The notes beneath the pieces were generated by a model that was not told the DNA's origin, did not search any database, and saw nothing but the letters and a program-made list of their open reading frames with translations. A DNA stretch of 64,000 bases, taken from assembly GCA_963932465.1 (NCBI GenBank), contig OZ010792.1, forward strand, positions 18,741,701-18,805,700, given 5' to 3'. The translations under genes and the position numbers were made by a program. The stretch comes from Maratus speciosus. Taxonomy: Eukaryota > Arthropoda > Arachnida > Araneae > Salticidae. This document shows, piece by piece, positions 1-12,585 of this stretch; the stretch's first letter is position 1, and the number at the start of each line of letters is the position of its first letter.

Positions 1-637
1 TTTACGTAGGAGTTCTTATATGTATTTATTTTTCTTCATGGACATGGTGATGGCTATGTAGGGCACGGTGGTCATCGACATGGTTGTGGACGTCGATATT
101 TAGATATATATGTGACGTTTTGACGGCAAGTAGTTGGTATTGTCGAAAATAATGGGGGTTTCCATTCGTAAACAGCACAGGCGGCAGCCGATTGGTTTAA
201 GATAATAAAGAAAAATGAAGAATTCACACAAGGCAGTCGCTTGAAACACTATTCACTTTATTTCCACACTCACGATTGAATCTAGGGAAGATGCTCATTC
301 CTTCAATGGTAAAAAGAATAAAGTCTATTCTCATCACACAATTAGTTTTAAAAGCATTCCATCTCTTGACTGCGTTCTATACATAAATCCGTAAACAACT
401 AACATCTCCGTACCCATTACGATACCGTTTCTTCCTCATTCTACTCACATATAAAACAGTATTCTTCCACTGTATTACTACCTCCATTGAACAGTCACAT
501 TGTATATCCAGTCTGTCACGAATGCAATCCGCTACCCTTCTCTCTCTCTTTACATTTCTACATGACATGACATCGCGTTCACCTCTGCATGCTAAAAAAC
601 TAAAATCAAAAAGCCTCTCTCTGGTTCCCGCCATCCG

Positions 638-676
638 TATTTATACTCCCCTCAAAAGATTGTTCTAGAAAATTCT
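638..676 (-). promoter_or_regulatory. Heat-shock-type promoter module (HSE plus TATA box), copy 1
   Basis: Seen: bases 663-675 read TTC-nn-GAA-nn-TTC, a perfect three-unit heat shock element. About 18 bases downstream on the minus strand is TATAAATA (645 to 638). HSF binds alternating nGAAn units, and hsp promoters typically place these just upstream of a TATA box. A start site about 30 nt below the TATA would fall near 615 on the minus strand, giving a leftward transcript. An AATAAA on the minus strand near 250-256 could end a short RNA of about 370 nt. No hsp coding sequence was recognised downstream. A chance HSE is possible, but the spacing is right and the module is intact in both duplicates. 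Confidence 0.45.
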
Positions 677-2499
677 TATATCCTGGCCCCAGATGTCTAA
701 AGCATAAACAAATGTTAAAATCTGTATTCGAGATTATGCAAAAATAACCTTTTTTTCCCCCTCTTCAGACAATAAAAGAAATGAATTTATGTCTGCGAAA
801 GTTTTAATCTTTGAAATATTTTAATTACACCTGGATATTTTAAATAAAAGAATAAATTGAAATAAGTAGGGTTTTTTTTCTTTAAGACGGAATAATATTT
901 TAGCAGAGATAAAGATTTAAGGGGAATATGATATACCGGGATTTAATAGCGGAATTTAATAGGAATTTAAATAATAAAAGTTTTATTAAAGAAAGATGAA
1001 TAGATTGAGTCATTTTTAGATTTACGCAATTTGGAATAAATATTAATATATGAATTAAGATCTTATAGGGTTTAATAGAATAGGGTTTTTAATTTAATAA
1101 GCACGTATACTATACGGTATATTACTGAAAAAGGAAAATTTACATAAAATACTTTTAAATTGGTGCAAAAAATTTAAATTTTGTAATATATATATCTAAT
1201 TTTTTGTTTGTTTGCAGTGTTGCTGATGATTTCATCTTCATCATTATCATTGTGGGCCTAATATTGGATTTTAATAATTTTGTTTCTATATTATATTTGA
1301 ATGATTATTTTAAAATTATATTCCTGGTACATGGTAATTTAGTTTTATAAACTCATGATTTTGTCAATTTTTTTTTTCATTCTATATGGAAGTACTTAAA
1401 ATTTCTTTTTGGTGATCACCAGTCTCTCACATTTTAAAGAAAAACCATGGTATATGTGTATTTATCTAATAATATAGTAAAATTCTTTTGAGTCACATGC
1501 ATATATATAAAGAATTCTTATGACTAATACATTGAAATTTTTATTTAGAGTAAAGTATAAAGTTCAAAGAAATTGTGTCTATGATGGGTATTTATGACAC
1601 TTAATTATGACATGTCTTTTAATTGAAATAGCAACTTGTTTCTGTGGGATACTTTGTTTGGGTGATTGAGTAGTGCACGACTCAATTACACGATTGGTAT
1701 CACATACAATTGGTTGTCTGTTTTAATTAAAATGAAATACTAAGTTTGATACACTAAAAGAATATCACTATGTTTTATGAAAGTTTATTTATATATGGCC
1801 ATTTCATTTCCTTTCATGTTAAGAGTAATAAAGAAAACTCTTTATTTTTTTAGATATAATTAGAAAGTCCCAGGCATGTTATAAAAGTCAAACTACAAAA
1901 TATTTTTTCTTGACTTTTTTGTTGCTTTTGTATTTGCAATTTTTATCGGAAGTTAATTCTGTTTTTATTTGGTACCAAGATAGCAAAATTTGTTATGACT
2001 AGTCAATGATCTCAATTTTGTTTGTTAACTCAAAATATGTTAACAATTTTATCATGATAATTTTATGAGATCAAATAGAAGGTTTTGCCAGTGTTACTGT
2101 TCTTTGGCATTTTTTTATTGTATACTTTTTGGATTATGAATGTACTTTATGCAATGTATATTCTTTTTCTCTCTCTTACTTTTGGTCACCAATTTTTTTT
2201 TTCTAGCACCTTGACTTTAAATTTTAATGTTCGCATTTAACGATTTTTTTATTGCTTTGGCAGTTCAAAATTTTGTCATTCCATTTTCTGTAAAAGGTTT
2301 TTGATCGATTTTGCCTTTTACATCTCCTGGTCTTACAAAATTTTCTCGGTGAAGGGAGGTAATGTGAGAATACTTCTCACATTATTTAAATTTGGTTTAT
2401 TTTTATTTCCTTTCAGCTATTTTTTTGCATCCATGTCTATTTGAACTCGATCATTACGCCGCAATGCTGACGTTTTATTCTCTTACCGTAAGACAAGTT

Positions 2500-2970
2500 C
2501 ATTTTCGCCGCCGATATTCATATCTGCTGTGGGAGCGGATCGGCAGCTGGCGCATGCGCACTCCGCTATTTTAGGAGCACGTCTTGGAGCTCTCGTTTCA
2601 TCGGAGTCGATTTACCTTATGATGACGTCATTGAAATGATGCGCCGCCCTCTTTTGACGCCGTTTGCTGACAGGAAGAAAATTCAGTTTCGTTTTCCAAT
2701 CAGTGAAAACATTTTGATTTCTGCAGCTTGTAATTCGATTTTCATTAATTTCTCGTAAATGTTAATTTAGCTAATCAATTTAAAGTCTACCTTTTAATTT
2801 CCTTCTCAACCCCGTATTCATCATTTAAATACTAAAACTCGTTAATTTTAAATTCAGAATTTGGTTTGATGTTGTGAAAAAGAGATGTAGTTTTTCGATG
2901 AGTGTTTTCCGCGGCGAGGGTTTTACCTGCCGTTGAATACCGCGAAGTTTGCCGAATGAAGAACGTCCGT
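2500..2970. promoter_or_regulatory. CpG-rich promoter-like patch with NRF-1 palindrome and CRE, copy 1
   Basis: This patch is clearly richer in G+C and CpG than the surrounding AT-rich DNA. It contains GCGCATGCGCA (2550-2560), a match to the NRF-1 palindrome, and a perfect CRE TGACGTCA (2624-2631). A second CpG cluster with CCGCGGCG lies near 2909-2917. On the minus strand near 2925 the sequence reads CAG|GTAAAA, a good splice-donor shape. Together this suggests a housekeeping-type promoter or first exon, or a piece of one, but no open frame of convincing length is attached. Inference only. Confidence 0.4.
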
Positions 2971-3321
2971 ATAATAGGTCGTATTTTTGTAGATATTTTT
3001 TGTCATGCCAAAGTTTAATTTAACTAAAAGATGTGCTGCTCTCATTAAAAGGAATCCCATGGAATTATTCTATATTGGCTGCTATTTTTTTCTTCTTAAA
3101 AGATTAGTTCTTTTATTTTTAAATGGTGACCAGAAGCAAGTAATTTCCTAACCTTCTAACTAACTAACGTCCGAAATAAAGAATATTGTTTGTTTCATCA
3201 GTTTGCCTCTTCACAGTCTCCTGTAAAGTAAGGATTCCCCGATCAATAGTTTTATTAAAAGAACTTCACAACGTGTACTTAACCCTTTTACGATCACACA
3301 ACATTTAATTATCGTCACAAT

Positions 3322-6300
3322 TTGGCACCGTAGTATCTTTCGAATTGCAACATTGTTGCTTTGGGATTATTGCAATTTTGAAAATACTGATTCTTGAAGA
3401 TAATTTTTTTAGAACTTTTTGTTTTTTTTAAGAATTATGAGAGTTTTGGTTGAAATATTTTAATAGAAGTTACATTTTCATGAAACTTGTTCTAATTTTT
3501 GAAAAAATATTAAGATCGTTATGCAAGAAAGTCAAGTAAATTCTTTTTGAGGAATTGTTCTCATTAGTTCAAAAGAAAATAGTTTATTTAATTCAAGATT
3601 TATTGGATATAATTTATGAAAATATTTTAGAATATTTGATGTTCTTGTTCTTATATATTCTTGAATTATGCCATTTTTATGTTACATAGTTGCACTTTTT
3701 CTTACAATATTCTAAAGATTTCATATTTAAATTTTACCATGTTTTGAAGAGTGTATTATTATTCAAATCAAGAAATGAATTTATATAATTACAATATTGA
3801 AAATGAATTTTATTTTGGTGCAAATAATAGCAATATTCTATTTTTAAGAATAAAATTCTGAGGCAGTTACATTTCTTTTAATTGGTTAAAAATTTTGGAA
3901 TTAAAAATACTTTTGAAGAATAATTGTTGAAATTGAAATATTTTTATAAATGAATTTATGTTCTCAAATAATTTCGATGAATTTGAAGATTGGCAAAAAT
4001 TGTTCTCAAGAACATGATATGATATTTTAGGAGGCATGGCTTTTGGGTTATATATATTTTTTAATTTTCTACTTATTAATGGCACTTTAAATGAATTATA
4101 AATTTAATTTCAATATATATATTTTAAAAAAAAGATTGAAATTTTATTGAAGTATTATTTTTAATTCTTGTTGCTGAGAAATTTTGTTCTTCACTTAAAG
4201 TTGTTCTCATCTCATCAATTATGCCTATTTTCTCCAACTGAAGTTTGGTATTCTTCAGGTAATTTATAGTAGTAATTATCCTGTATGATTATTTTGAAGT
4301 ATTGTCTTTTCTCTGAATAACAAAAATGTAATATGAAAATTTATTTGCTCCTTAGATGATTGGTGAAATATGCTGATATGTATAGTTAGCATGTTGTCTT
4401 GTGGACTAGTCTGATTTCATCTCTAATATTTAAAGAACTGTTCCTGTTTTTAAATTTACCTATTGATGGTTTTATAGAACTCTTTGCTAACAAATTGAAA
4501 ATATTCAAAATTTTCATTGCTTCAATTCTCTTTGGCAAATTCAATTCTTTCAAAGTCTATGCATGACATATCCACATCGACATCATCATATCTTATTCTC
4601 ATGTTGCTTTATAAAAATAAAAAGAGCAACATTAATTAATTTTTTTTTTCATTTAAAATGAAATGGGTCTTCCTCAATCCTGTAACAGCTCTACTTAAAA
4701 ATTCCATTCACCATAAGAAAAATATTTTTTCCTTGCCAATAGTGAAGATTACTTTTATATATTTATTAACTATCAATAGTTCTTAAGTTATGTGCTTTTT
4801 GCCATATTTAATTATGACTGTTCCTGTATATGCTGCTAGAAAAATTTTTAATTACCTGTAAAGACATTCTTCAGACTTTTCTTCCATTCATCTGTTGCTT
4901 ACCTGATGAAGGTGGTCAGTAGTTTTGTGTGCATCCATTTCTTCTGGTCTCTTCTTTGTTGTTGCACATGTTATCATGGAAGCTAAAAATTATAAAATTA
5001 CCTACCTACTTCTTCAAAAGTTTCCTACATCTACAATAGTTTAATTTTTGGTGTGTATGTTTCGTATTCAGCCATAAGATACCTGGTGAAGATGTTGTTC
5101 ATTTATACGCAAAATATCCATTTATGAAACCACTTCATTAGTGTTCTTCGGTTTGTGAAGCTACAAATAGTGTTATTTAATTCTCTTCAAAAAATAAATA
5201 AATAAATAACTTTCATTACTGATTATGATAGTGTGTCAGTTAACGTTTCTCATGTGAGAGAAATATCCTCATCAAGGGAAATTGTTGACTTGTCTGCTGC
5301 TATAACTCAGTTACTCACACCATATCATTATTCTAAGTCTTCTCAAAACAAGGAAGTTTAAATTTATATTACCTGAAAATTACTGATGTGTTTTACCTTC
5401 AATAACATAATTTTATGCTGCATTTTCTCCAAATATTCTAGCACGTCAATTAAAATTATTCAGAGATAATTTTTGCTTGTGTGTAGCATCCTCACATTGC
5501 AAAATTTTTGCTCATTGATAATCAAGTGTAAATTCTCAATTAATATAAGAAGTTTGTGAATAGTTGTTACAGTGTTTATGCAAGAGCAAAACATTTTGAA
5601 AAGTTCCTCATATTTATTTATTTATTATGTGCATAGTGCATTTTACTTTAATTTTATTTCATACCCAAAGCCTCTAACTTTTTATTTTGCCATTTGCCTC
5701 ATTACATTAGTATATATATAAAAAATGATTGTATAGATTTTGAAGATTTTTGTTTATGAAGAAATTGAATAGTAAAAATGATTTCAATTTTGAATTTTTC
5801 AATGTTTGAAGAAATTGAATAGTAAAAATGATTAGTTCATTTTGAAATCTTCAAAGCTTTATGAATAAATGGAAATTTAAAAATTAATGTATTCTCTTCA
5901 TACCTACAAATAATACAAGAATATTACAGAAAAGCACAATTCTATATGGAATTTTTTACCAGCGCATTTATATATATAAATATAGAATTTTTTTTTCTAT
6001 AAATCATCTAGTGAAATTTTTTTTTTTGCAAAAAAAGTGCTTCTTGACCTCAATTACCTCATTTATGTCCTAAAAAGTATGTGTGACCATACTACATTTC
6101 ACTATTAAGTGCACAACCGACTTCTCGTCCTTGTTAATGTTCTGCAGATGTACATGTGTCGCAGGAGTTATGATTGCCCTGCAGTGATGAGTGCGATGTC
6201 GTCAGTTAGTGCTTCAAAGAGAATGCAATGCATTCTCATTTTCTACAAAATGTGTTGTCATATTTAAAATTTTCTGATGTCATCATGCAAAGATCATCTA

Positions 6301-6477
6301 TTTTGATGATTATTATGTGAATGTTCCAGTTTTTCGGCAGCATCTGTTCACATCTACAAATGTTTTGGTGTATGCATTTGTCTATTTAGTGCTTGTGTAC
6401 AACCTTAAGATGCTATACTAGTACCATTGTACCACCTCATGTTGTGTTGCTAAACTTTCAGTGACATCAAGTTATCT
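3322..6477. other. AT-rich spacer between the duplicated blocks; no gene seen
   Basis: Long T- and A-rich stretches with no open frame above noise and no recognised transposon protein. One small direct repeat is visible: a roughly 25-base word beginning GAAGAAATTGAATAG occurs near 5758 and again near 5811. Confidence 0.6.
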
Positions 6478-6481
6478 TTAA

Positions 6482-8012
6482 CCCTTTATCTACGGCATTA
6501 TGATCTACTGCAATTTTTTTCATGTAATATTTTTTTTTTCAGTTACTACAATGAAAATTAAAGGATAAACATAAATAAAATACTCACCCGGGAGAAATTT
6601 AATTATTTACAGATAATTAACAAAAGCGGTACTTTACAGTACCGTCAGTACACTATGACTAAGTTATAGTAACAGAAAACCCACAAGTTATTTCAACTGG
6701 CACCAGAAAATATTTTCGATTTAAGAAGTATATGAAATAAACGGCTTTTTCTTATTTACAAATAAATCGTTTGGCAAATTCCGGTGCCAATCATTTATTT
6801 CAACACTTTAGAATTGAAAATGCTTTACCAAAGCGATATAAGTAAGCGCGCAAACTTAATGCTGGAATCGGGCGTAAATTAACACACTTGCGCCATCTTG
6901 CGGACGGAGTGATAATCCACATACGCGGGCTTTTAGGGCGGTGCATATTTTCTAAATCTTTAGCCACTCATGGGAGTGAGTTTTTTTTGCTACATTTATT
7001 GCAAAATAAAGGCGTAGCAAGAGGGGTATCCATATACACATGACACCACGAAGTTTTCTTCACCTTGTCAAATCGGCTTCATTTATTAATGAAGTTGAAA
7101 GAAACTGTATAATTTTAGTGGTGTGAGTAAAAAACAATTAGTTATTTACCTGTAGTTCACACTCCATCCGCTACGTGGCGCGTGACCTTAATTGATGTGA
7201 CCTCGCTTTTAATCTTGCGGTTACTTCTTCCATTTAAGATAGGACGCTTACTTATATCGCTTTGATGCTTTACTCCTGAAAGGGTTTAAAAAAACGTTTT
7301 TTTTTTTTTTAGATTTCGATCTTGTTAGCAGTCCTTTAGTTTTGCGACGTCAATATTCCAGGGACAACATGCTCTCTCGCATCTCCACATATGCAATATA
7401 TGAATTTACATATGCCATTTCTAGCATAGCAAAAACCAGCCGGTGCCACAACTTTTTCGATTTCCTATAAAAAAAATAACAATGAAACAGAAAAGAACTA
7501 CCAGGGAAATCACTACTGCACTACATTTTAATAATTGTATTTTAAATCCGATGAAAACGACGGATAACTACAAAGACGAAAAGTAAACAAGAAGTTTTTC
7601 TCCAGCACCCATTGTACTGACGGTACTTATAAGTACCACCGAGTAATTCAACTGTTAAATCAAATACATACATCGTTCAACTAAAATAGCTAGTCAAATT
7701 GTATTCTAAGACCATAATGAACACATAAAAAAAATCCAACACTTATCTTATATCCTTCACTGTGTTTGCAGCAATGAAAAGACGAGCGTGGCAATCTGTA
7801 CAAAAAGTTGGCACAAAACATATCGACTGCTTCAAAGATAGCCGCATTCCTCTCTAAAATAACAAACCTAGAACTACCGCTGCCATGTATTCGGATAAAG
7901 TGGAGTTAAAAGAGCGGTTTTTTCAAAGTACCATTATAATATTAGTAATATTCACTATGGTATAAAAGTTTAAAGTGAGTGGTACTTATAAGTACCGTCA
8001 GTAGATAAAGGG
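6482..8012. mobile_element. Large TTAA-flanked piggyBac-like non-autonomous element (1.53 kb)
   Basis: It is bounded by TTAA at 6478-6481 and 8013-8016. The ends are inverted: CCCTTTATCTAC at the left, GTAGATAAAGGG at the right. piggyBac superfamily elements duplicate TTAA and usually begin CCC. No transposase frame remains. Inside, a palindromic word around GGTACTTATAAGTACC recurs near 7624 and 7982 and a related word lies near 6630, close to the tips and to an inner boundary. A second element (6829-7265) is nested within. Confidence 0.6.
6829..7265. mobile_element. Nested foldback element with AAAGCGATATAAGTAAGCG ends
   Basis: Left end CAAAGCGATATAAGTAAGCG (about 6830-6849) is mirrored by CGCTTACTTATATCGCTTTG near 7243-7263. 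The internal halves are also partly inverted (CGGACGGAGTGAT on one side, ATCCGCTACGTGG on the other). Partial copies of the same repeat occur at 23222-23340 and about 31441-31525, so it is dispersed. Confidence 0.6.
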
Positions 8013-8817
8013 TTAATAGTCTTGTTCCATATGGCTCTGGACTCAATGAATATTGTTTTGAATCCAAAAACATTGCCTTTACCTCCTGCAGTTATACAAT
8101 ATTATTATATTATGTATAATTACATTTTCTTTTGCCTAAGATGTTAGGAGCTTTGTTAGGAGATCCAAGCCACCTAAAATTTTACGTAGGAGTTCTTATA
8201 TGTATTTATTTTTCTTCATGGACATGGTGATGGCTATGTAGGGCACGGTGGTCATCGACATGGTTGTGGACGTCGATATTTAGATATATATGTGACGTTT
8301 TGACGGCAAGTAGTTGGTATTGTCGAAAATAATGGGGGTTTCCATTCGTAAACAGCACAGGCGGCAGCCGATTGGTTTAAGATAATAAAGAAAAATGAAG
8401 AATTCACACAAGGCAGTCGCTTGAAACACTATTCACTTTATTTCCACACTCACGATTGAATCTAGGGAAGATGCTCATTCCTTCAATGGTAAAAAGAATA
8501 AAGTCTATTCTCATCACACAATTAGTTTTAAAAGCATTCCATCTCTTGACTGCGTTCTATACATAAATCCGTAAACAACTAACATCTCCGTACCCATTAC
8601 GATACCGTTTCTTCCTCATTCTACTCACATATAAAACAGTATTCTTCCACTGTATTACTACCTCCATCGAACAGTCACATTGTATATCCAGTCTGTCACG
8701 AATGCAATCCGCTACCCTTCTCTCTCTCTTTACACTTCTACATGACATGACATCGCGTTCACCTCTGCATGCTAAAAAACTAAAATCAAAAAGCCTCTCT
8801 CTGGTGCCCGCCATCCG

Positions 8818-8856
8818 TATTTATACTCCCCTCAAAAGATTGTTCTAGAAAATTCT
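8818..8856 (-). promoter_or_regulatory. Heat-shock-type promoter module, copy 2
   Basis: Same HSE (TTC-nn-GAA-nn-TTC) and TATAAATA as in copy 1, unchanged in sequence and spacing. It points leftward into AT-rich DNA where no protein gene is recognised. Confidence 0.45.
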
Positions 8857-10679
8857 TATATCCTGGCCCCAGATGTCTAAAGCATAAACAAATGTTAAAA
8901 TCTGTATTCGAGATTATGCAAAAATAACCTTTTTTCCCCCTCTTCAGACAATAAAAGAAATGAATTTATGTCTGCGAAAGTTTTAATCTTTGAAATATTT
9001 TAATTACACCTGGATATTTTAAATAAAAGAATAAATTGAAATAAGTAGGTTTTTTTTCTTTAAGACGGAATAATATTTTAGCAGAGATAAAGATTTAAGG
9101 GGAATATGATATACCGGGATTTAATAGCGGAATTTAATAGGAATTTAAATAATAAAAGTTTTATTAAAGAAAGATGAATAGATTGAGTCATTTTTAGATT
9201 TACGCAATTTGGAATAAATATTAATATATGAATTAAGATCTTATAGGGTTTAATAGAATAGGGTTTTTAATTTAATAAGCACGTATACTATACGGTATAT
9301 TACTGAAAAAGGAAAATTTACATAAAATACTTTTAAATTGGTGCAAAAAATTTAAATTTTGTAATATATATATCTAATTTTTTGTTTGTTTGCAGTGTTG
9401 CTGATGATTTCATCTTCATCATTATCATTGTGGGCCTAATATTGGATTTTAATAATTTTGTTTCTATATTATATTTGAATGATTATTTTAAAATTATATT
9501 CCTGGTACATGGTAATTTAGTTTTATAAACTCATGATTTTGTCAATTTTTTTTTTTTCATTCTATATGGAAGTACTTAAAATTTCTTTTTGGTGATCACC
9601 AGTCTCTCACATTTTAAAGAAAAACCATGGTATATGTGTATTTATCTAATAATATAGTAAAATTCTTTTGAGTCACATGCATATATATAAAGAATTCTTA
9701 TGACTAATACATTGAAATTTTTATTTAGAGTAAAGTATAAAGTTCAAAGAAATTGTGTCTATGATGGGTATTTATGACACTTAATTATGACATGTCTTTT
9801 AATTGAAATAGCAACTTGTTTCTGTGGGATACTTTGTTTGGGTGATTGAGTAGTGCACGACTCAATTACACGATTGGTATCACATACAATTGGTTGTCTG
9901 TTTTAATTAAAATGAAATACTAAGTTTGATACACTAAAAGAATATCACTATGTTTTATGAAAGTTTATTTATATATGGACATTTCATTTCCTTTCATGTT
10001 AAGAGTAATAAAGAAAACTCTTTATTTTTTTAGATATAATTAGAAAGTCCCAGGCATGTTATAAAAGTCAAACTACAAAATATTTTTTCTTGACTTTTTT
10101 ATTGCTTTTGTATTTGCAATTTTTATCAGAAGTTAATTCTGTTTTTATTTGGTACCAAGATAGCAAAATTTGTTATGACTAGTCAATGATCTCAATTTTG
10201 TTTGTTAACTCAAAATATGTTAACAATTTTATCATGATAATTTTATGAGATCAAATAGAAGGTTTTGCCAGTGTTACTGTTCTTTGGCATCTTTTTATTG
10301 TATACTTTTTGGATTATGAATGTACTTTATGCAATGTATATTCTTTTTCTCTCTCTTACTTTTGGTCACCAATTTTTTTTTTCCAGCACCTTGACTTTAA
10401 ATTTTAATGTTCGCATTTAACGATTTTTTTATTGCTTTGGCAGTTCAAAATTTTGTCATTCCATTTTCTGTAAAAGGTTTTTGATCGATTTTGCCTTTTA
10501 CATCTCCTGGTCTTACAAAATTTTCTCGGTGAAGGGAGGTAATGTGAGAATACTTCTCACAGTATTTAAATTTGGTTTATTTTTATTTCCTTTCAGCTAT
10601 TTTTTTGCATCCATGTCTATTTGAACTCGATCATTACGCCGCAATGCTGACGTTTTATTCTCTTACCGTAAGACAAGTT

Positions 10680-11150
10680 CATTTTCGCCGCCGATATTCA
10701 TATGTGCTTTGGGAGCGGATTGGCAGCTGGCGCATGCGCACTCCGCTGTTTTAGGAGCACGTCTTGGAGCTCTCGTTTCATCGGAGTCGATTTACCTTAT
10801 GATAACGTCATTGAAATGATGCGCCGCCCTCTTTTGACGCCGTTTGCTGACAGGAAGAAAATTTAGTTTCGTTTTCCAATCAGTGAAAACATTTTGATTT
10901 CTGCAGCTTGTAATTCGATTTTCATTAATTTCTCGTAAATGTTAATTTAGCTAATCAATTTAAAGTCTACCTTTTAATTTCCTTCTCAACCCCGTATTCA
11001 TCATTTAAATACTAAAACTCGTTAATTTTAAATTCAGAATTTGGTTTGATGTTGTGAAAAAGAGATGTAGTTTTTCGATGAGTGTTTTCCGCGGCGAGGG
11101 TTTTACCTGCCGTTGAATACCGCGAAGTTTGCCGAATGAAGAACGTCCGT
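10680..11150. promoter_or_regulatory. CpG-rich promoter-like patch, copy 2 (CRE lost)
   Basis: The NRF-1 palindrome GCGCATGCGCA is intact at 10730-10740. The CRE is mutated at one base (10804), and several nearby substitutions cluster here (for example GTGGGAGCGGATC versus TTGGGAGCGGATT). The two copies may therefore differ in activity if either is active. Confidence 0.35.
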
Positions 11151-11701
11151 ATAATAGGTCGTATTTTTGTAGATATTTTTTGTCATGCCAAAGTTTAATT
11201 TAACTAAAAGATGTGCTGCTCTCATTAAAAGGAATCCCATGGAATTATTCTATATTGGCTGCTATTTTTTTCTTCTTAAAAGATTAGTTCTTTTATTTTT
11301 AAATGGTGACCAGAAGCAAGTAATTTCCTAACCTTCTAACTAACTAACGTCCGAAATAAAGAATATTGTTTGTTTCATCAGTTTGCCTCTTCACTGTCTC
11401 CTGTAAAGTAAGGATTCCCCGATCAATAGTTTTATTAAAAGAACTTCACAATGTGTACTTAACCCTTTTACGATCACAACACATCAATTATTGTCACAAT
11501 CAGGTTGAAATCTTTTGAAGGGATACTTTTAAGCTGGAAATGCTCTCTAAATATGGCTTCTAAAAAATACAAATTTTAAAAAGATGAAATGAACGGAAAA
11601 CGTTCTGAATTACCATTCATTTGCATTGTTAGGTATAAAAACTTTAAATATTTAAAAATAATACACCCCCCCCCCAAAAAAAAAAACAAACATGAATTTA
11701 A

Positions 11702-11901
11702 CCCTAGATCTACCGGGAATTTTATTCAAGTTTTAATAAAACGTTCTACACCAGAATTTTTATTAAAAACTATTTAACTTATTTATTTACCTTATTTTTG
11801 TCTGGTTTATATACTTAGTTTATTTTAAAGAAATTTCTGGTTTGAATGAATATTTTGTATGTACCTGTCGGGTCCAATGGACCCGTCTGGTAGACGGAGG
11901 G
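11702..11901. mobile_element. piggyBac-like MITE, subfamily A (200 bp)
   Basis: Flanked by TTAA at 11698-11701 and 11902-11905. Ends CCCTAGATCTACC and GGTAGACGGAGGG are imperfect inverted repeats. A short palindrome GGGTCCAATGGACCC lies near the right end. Related copies: 45835 onward, 49050-49248 and 49383-49579. Confidence 0.75.
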
Positions 11902-12145
11902 TTAAATGCAACAAAACGGTTAGCTACTAGTATTGGATAAATTGCGTAAATATTGAATAAATGTTGGTATGAAAAACGAATAGTTTGCACGGATGCACTT
12001 GCAAGATATTACTTCTCTGGACTTTTCTCTTTCTCACTAAGGTTCCTAATACAGGAAAGTGTTTGTTTAAATTTGATATGCATTTTTTTATCAGCTTCAC
12101 TAATCTAGAGATTTTATCATAAGGTCATTTTCTAAATTGTCATTA

Positions 12146-12585
12146 GACGATTTTTTAAATAGTAACTTATTCGATTTTTTTTTATCGAGTTAATATTAAC
12201 GTATTTTAGCTTGTATGATTTGTTAAAAAATATATATCGATTTGTAAATTAGGCGAAAGGACATTTTCACAGCTCAAAGGTTATGCAGGGCGATTTTTTA
12301 TATAGTAACTTATTCGGTCAAATATTTCTAATCGTGTTAATACTGTCGTATTTTAGCTTGCATGATTTGCTGAAAAAATATGTGCGGATTTGTAAATTAT
12401 TCGAAATGACATTTTAACAGCTCAAAGGTTATGCAGGACGATTTTTTGTATAGTAACTTATTCAGGGAATTTTTTTTAATCGTGTTAATACTGACGTATT
12501 TTAGCTTGCATGATTTGTTAAAAAAATATGTGCAGATTTGAAAATTTCTCGAAATGACATTTTCACAGTTCAAAGATTATGCAGA
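12146..12585. repeat. Three-copy tandem repeat, period about 145 bp
   Basis: Units start near 12146, 12289 and 12438. Each runs from GACGATTTTTT through ATTTTAGCTTG and ACATTTTCACAG to a CAAAGGTTATGCAGG-like end. Copies are diverged by several percent. No coding role is apparent. Confidence 0.8.

Larger units (their letters stand above)
1..3321. repeat. 3.3 kb direct duplication, copy 1 (left end outside window)
   Basis: Near-identical to 8181-11500, at an offset of 8180 that drifts to 8179 through small homopolymer indels. I estimate about 99% identity by eye, with a few tens of scattered substitutions. Similarity stops near 3321, about 35 bases after a TTAACCCTTTTACG motif that resembles the left end of the TTAA MITEs seen elsewhere. 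The left edge is not visible because this copy starts at or before base 1. No protein gene was recognised. The block contains two promoter-like patches, annotated separately. It could be a recent segmental duplication or a false haplotype duplication in the assembly. Confidence 0.95.
8181..11500. repeat. 3.3 kb direct duplication, copy 2
   Basis: Partner of 1-3321. Differences include single-base changes, poly-T and poly-C length changes, and a CRE mutation (TGACGTCA to TAACGTCA at 10803-10810). Similarity ends at about 11500, again just after TTAACCCTTTTACG. A minus-strand 85-codon frame at 8557-8814 is shared with 377-634. Of the three changes I noticed in it, two are silent and one is Asn/Ser. 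That is too few to prove coding selection. Confidence 0.95.

Noticed and set aside
40..128. Short plus-strand frame with a Gly/His-rich run (GHGDGYVGHGGHRHG), also at 8220-8308
   Set aside because: Only about 38 codons, no start codon, and preceded by hydrophobic low-complexity text. It could be an exon scrap, but nothing supports expression.
377..634. 85-codon minus-strand frame, repeated at 8557-8814
   Set aside because: Its ATG lies upstream of the start site predicted from the TATA box, it resembles no known protein, and conservation is explained by the recent duplication.
1..8180. Large LTR element bounded by the 3.3 kb repeats
   Set aside because: The repeats lack TG..CA tips, there is no coding region, PBS or polypurine tract between them, and 3.3 kb is far longer than typical LTRs.
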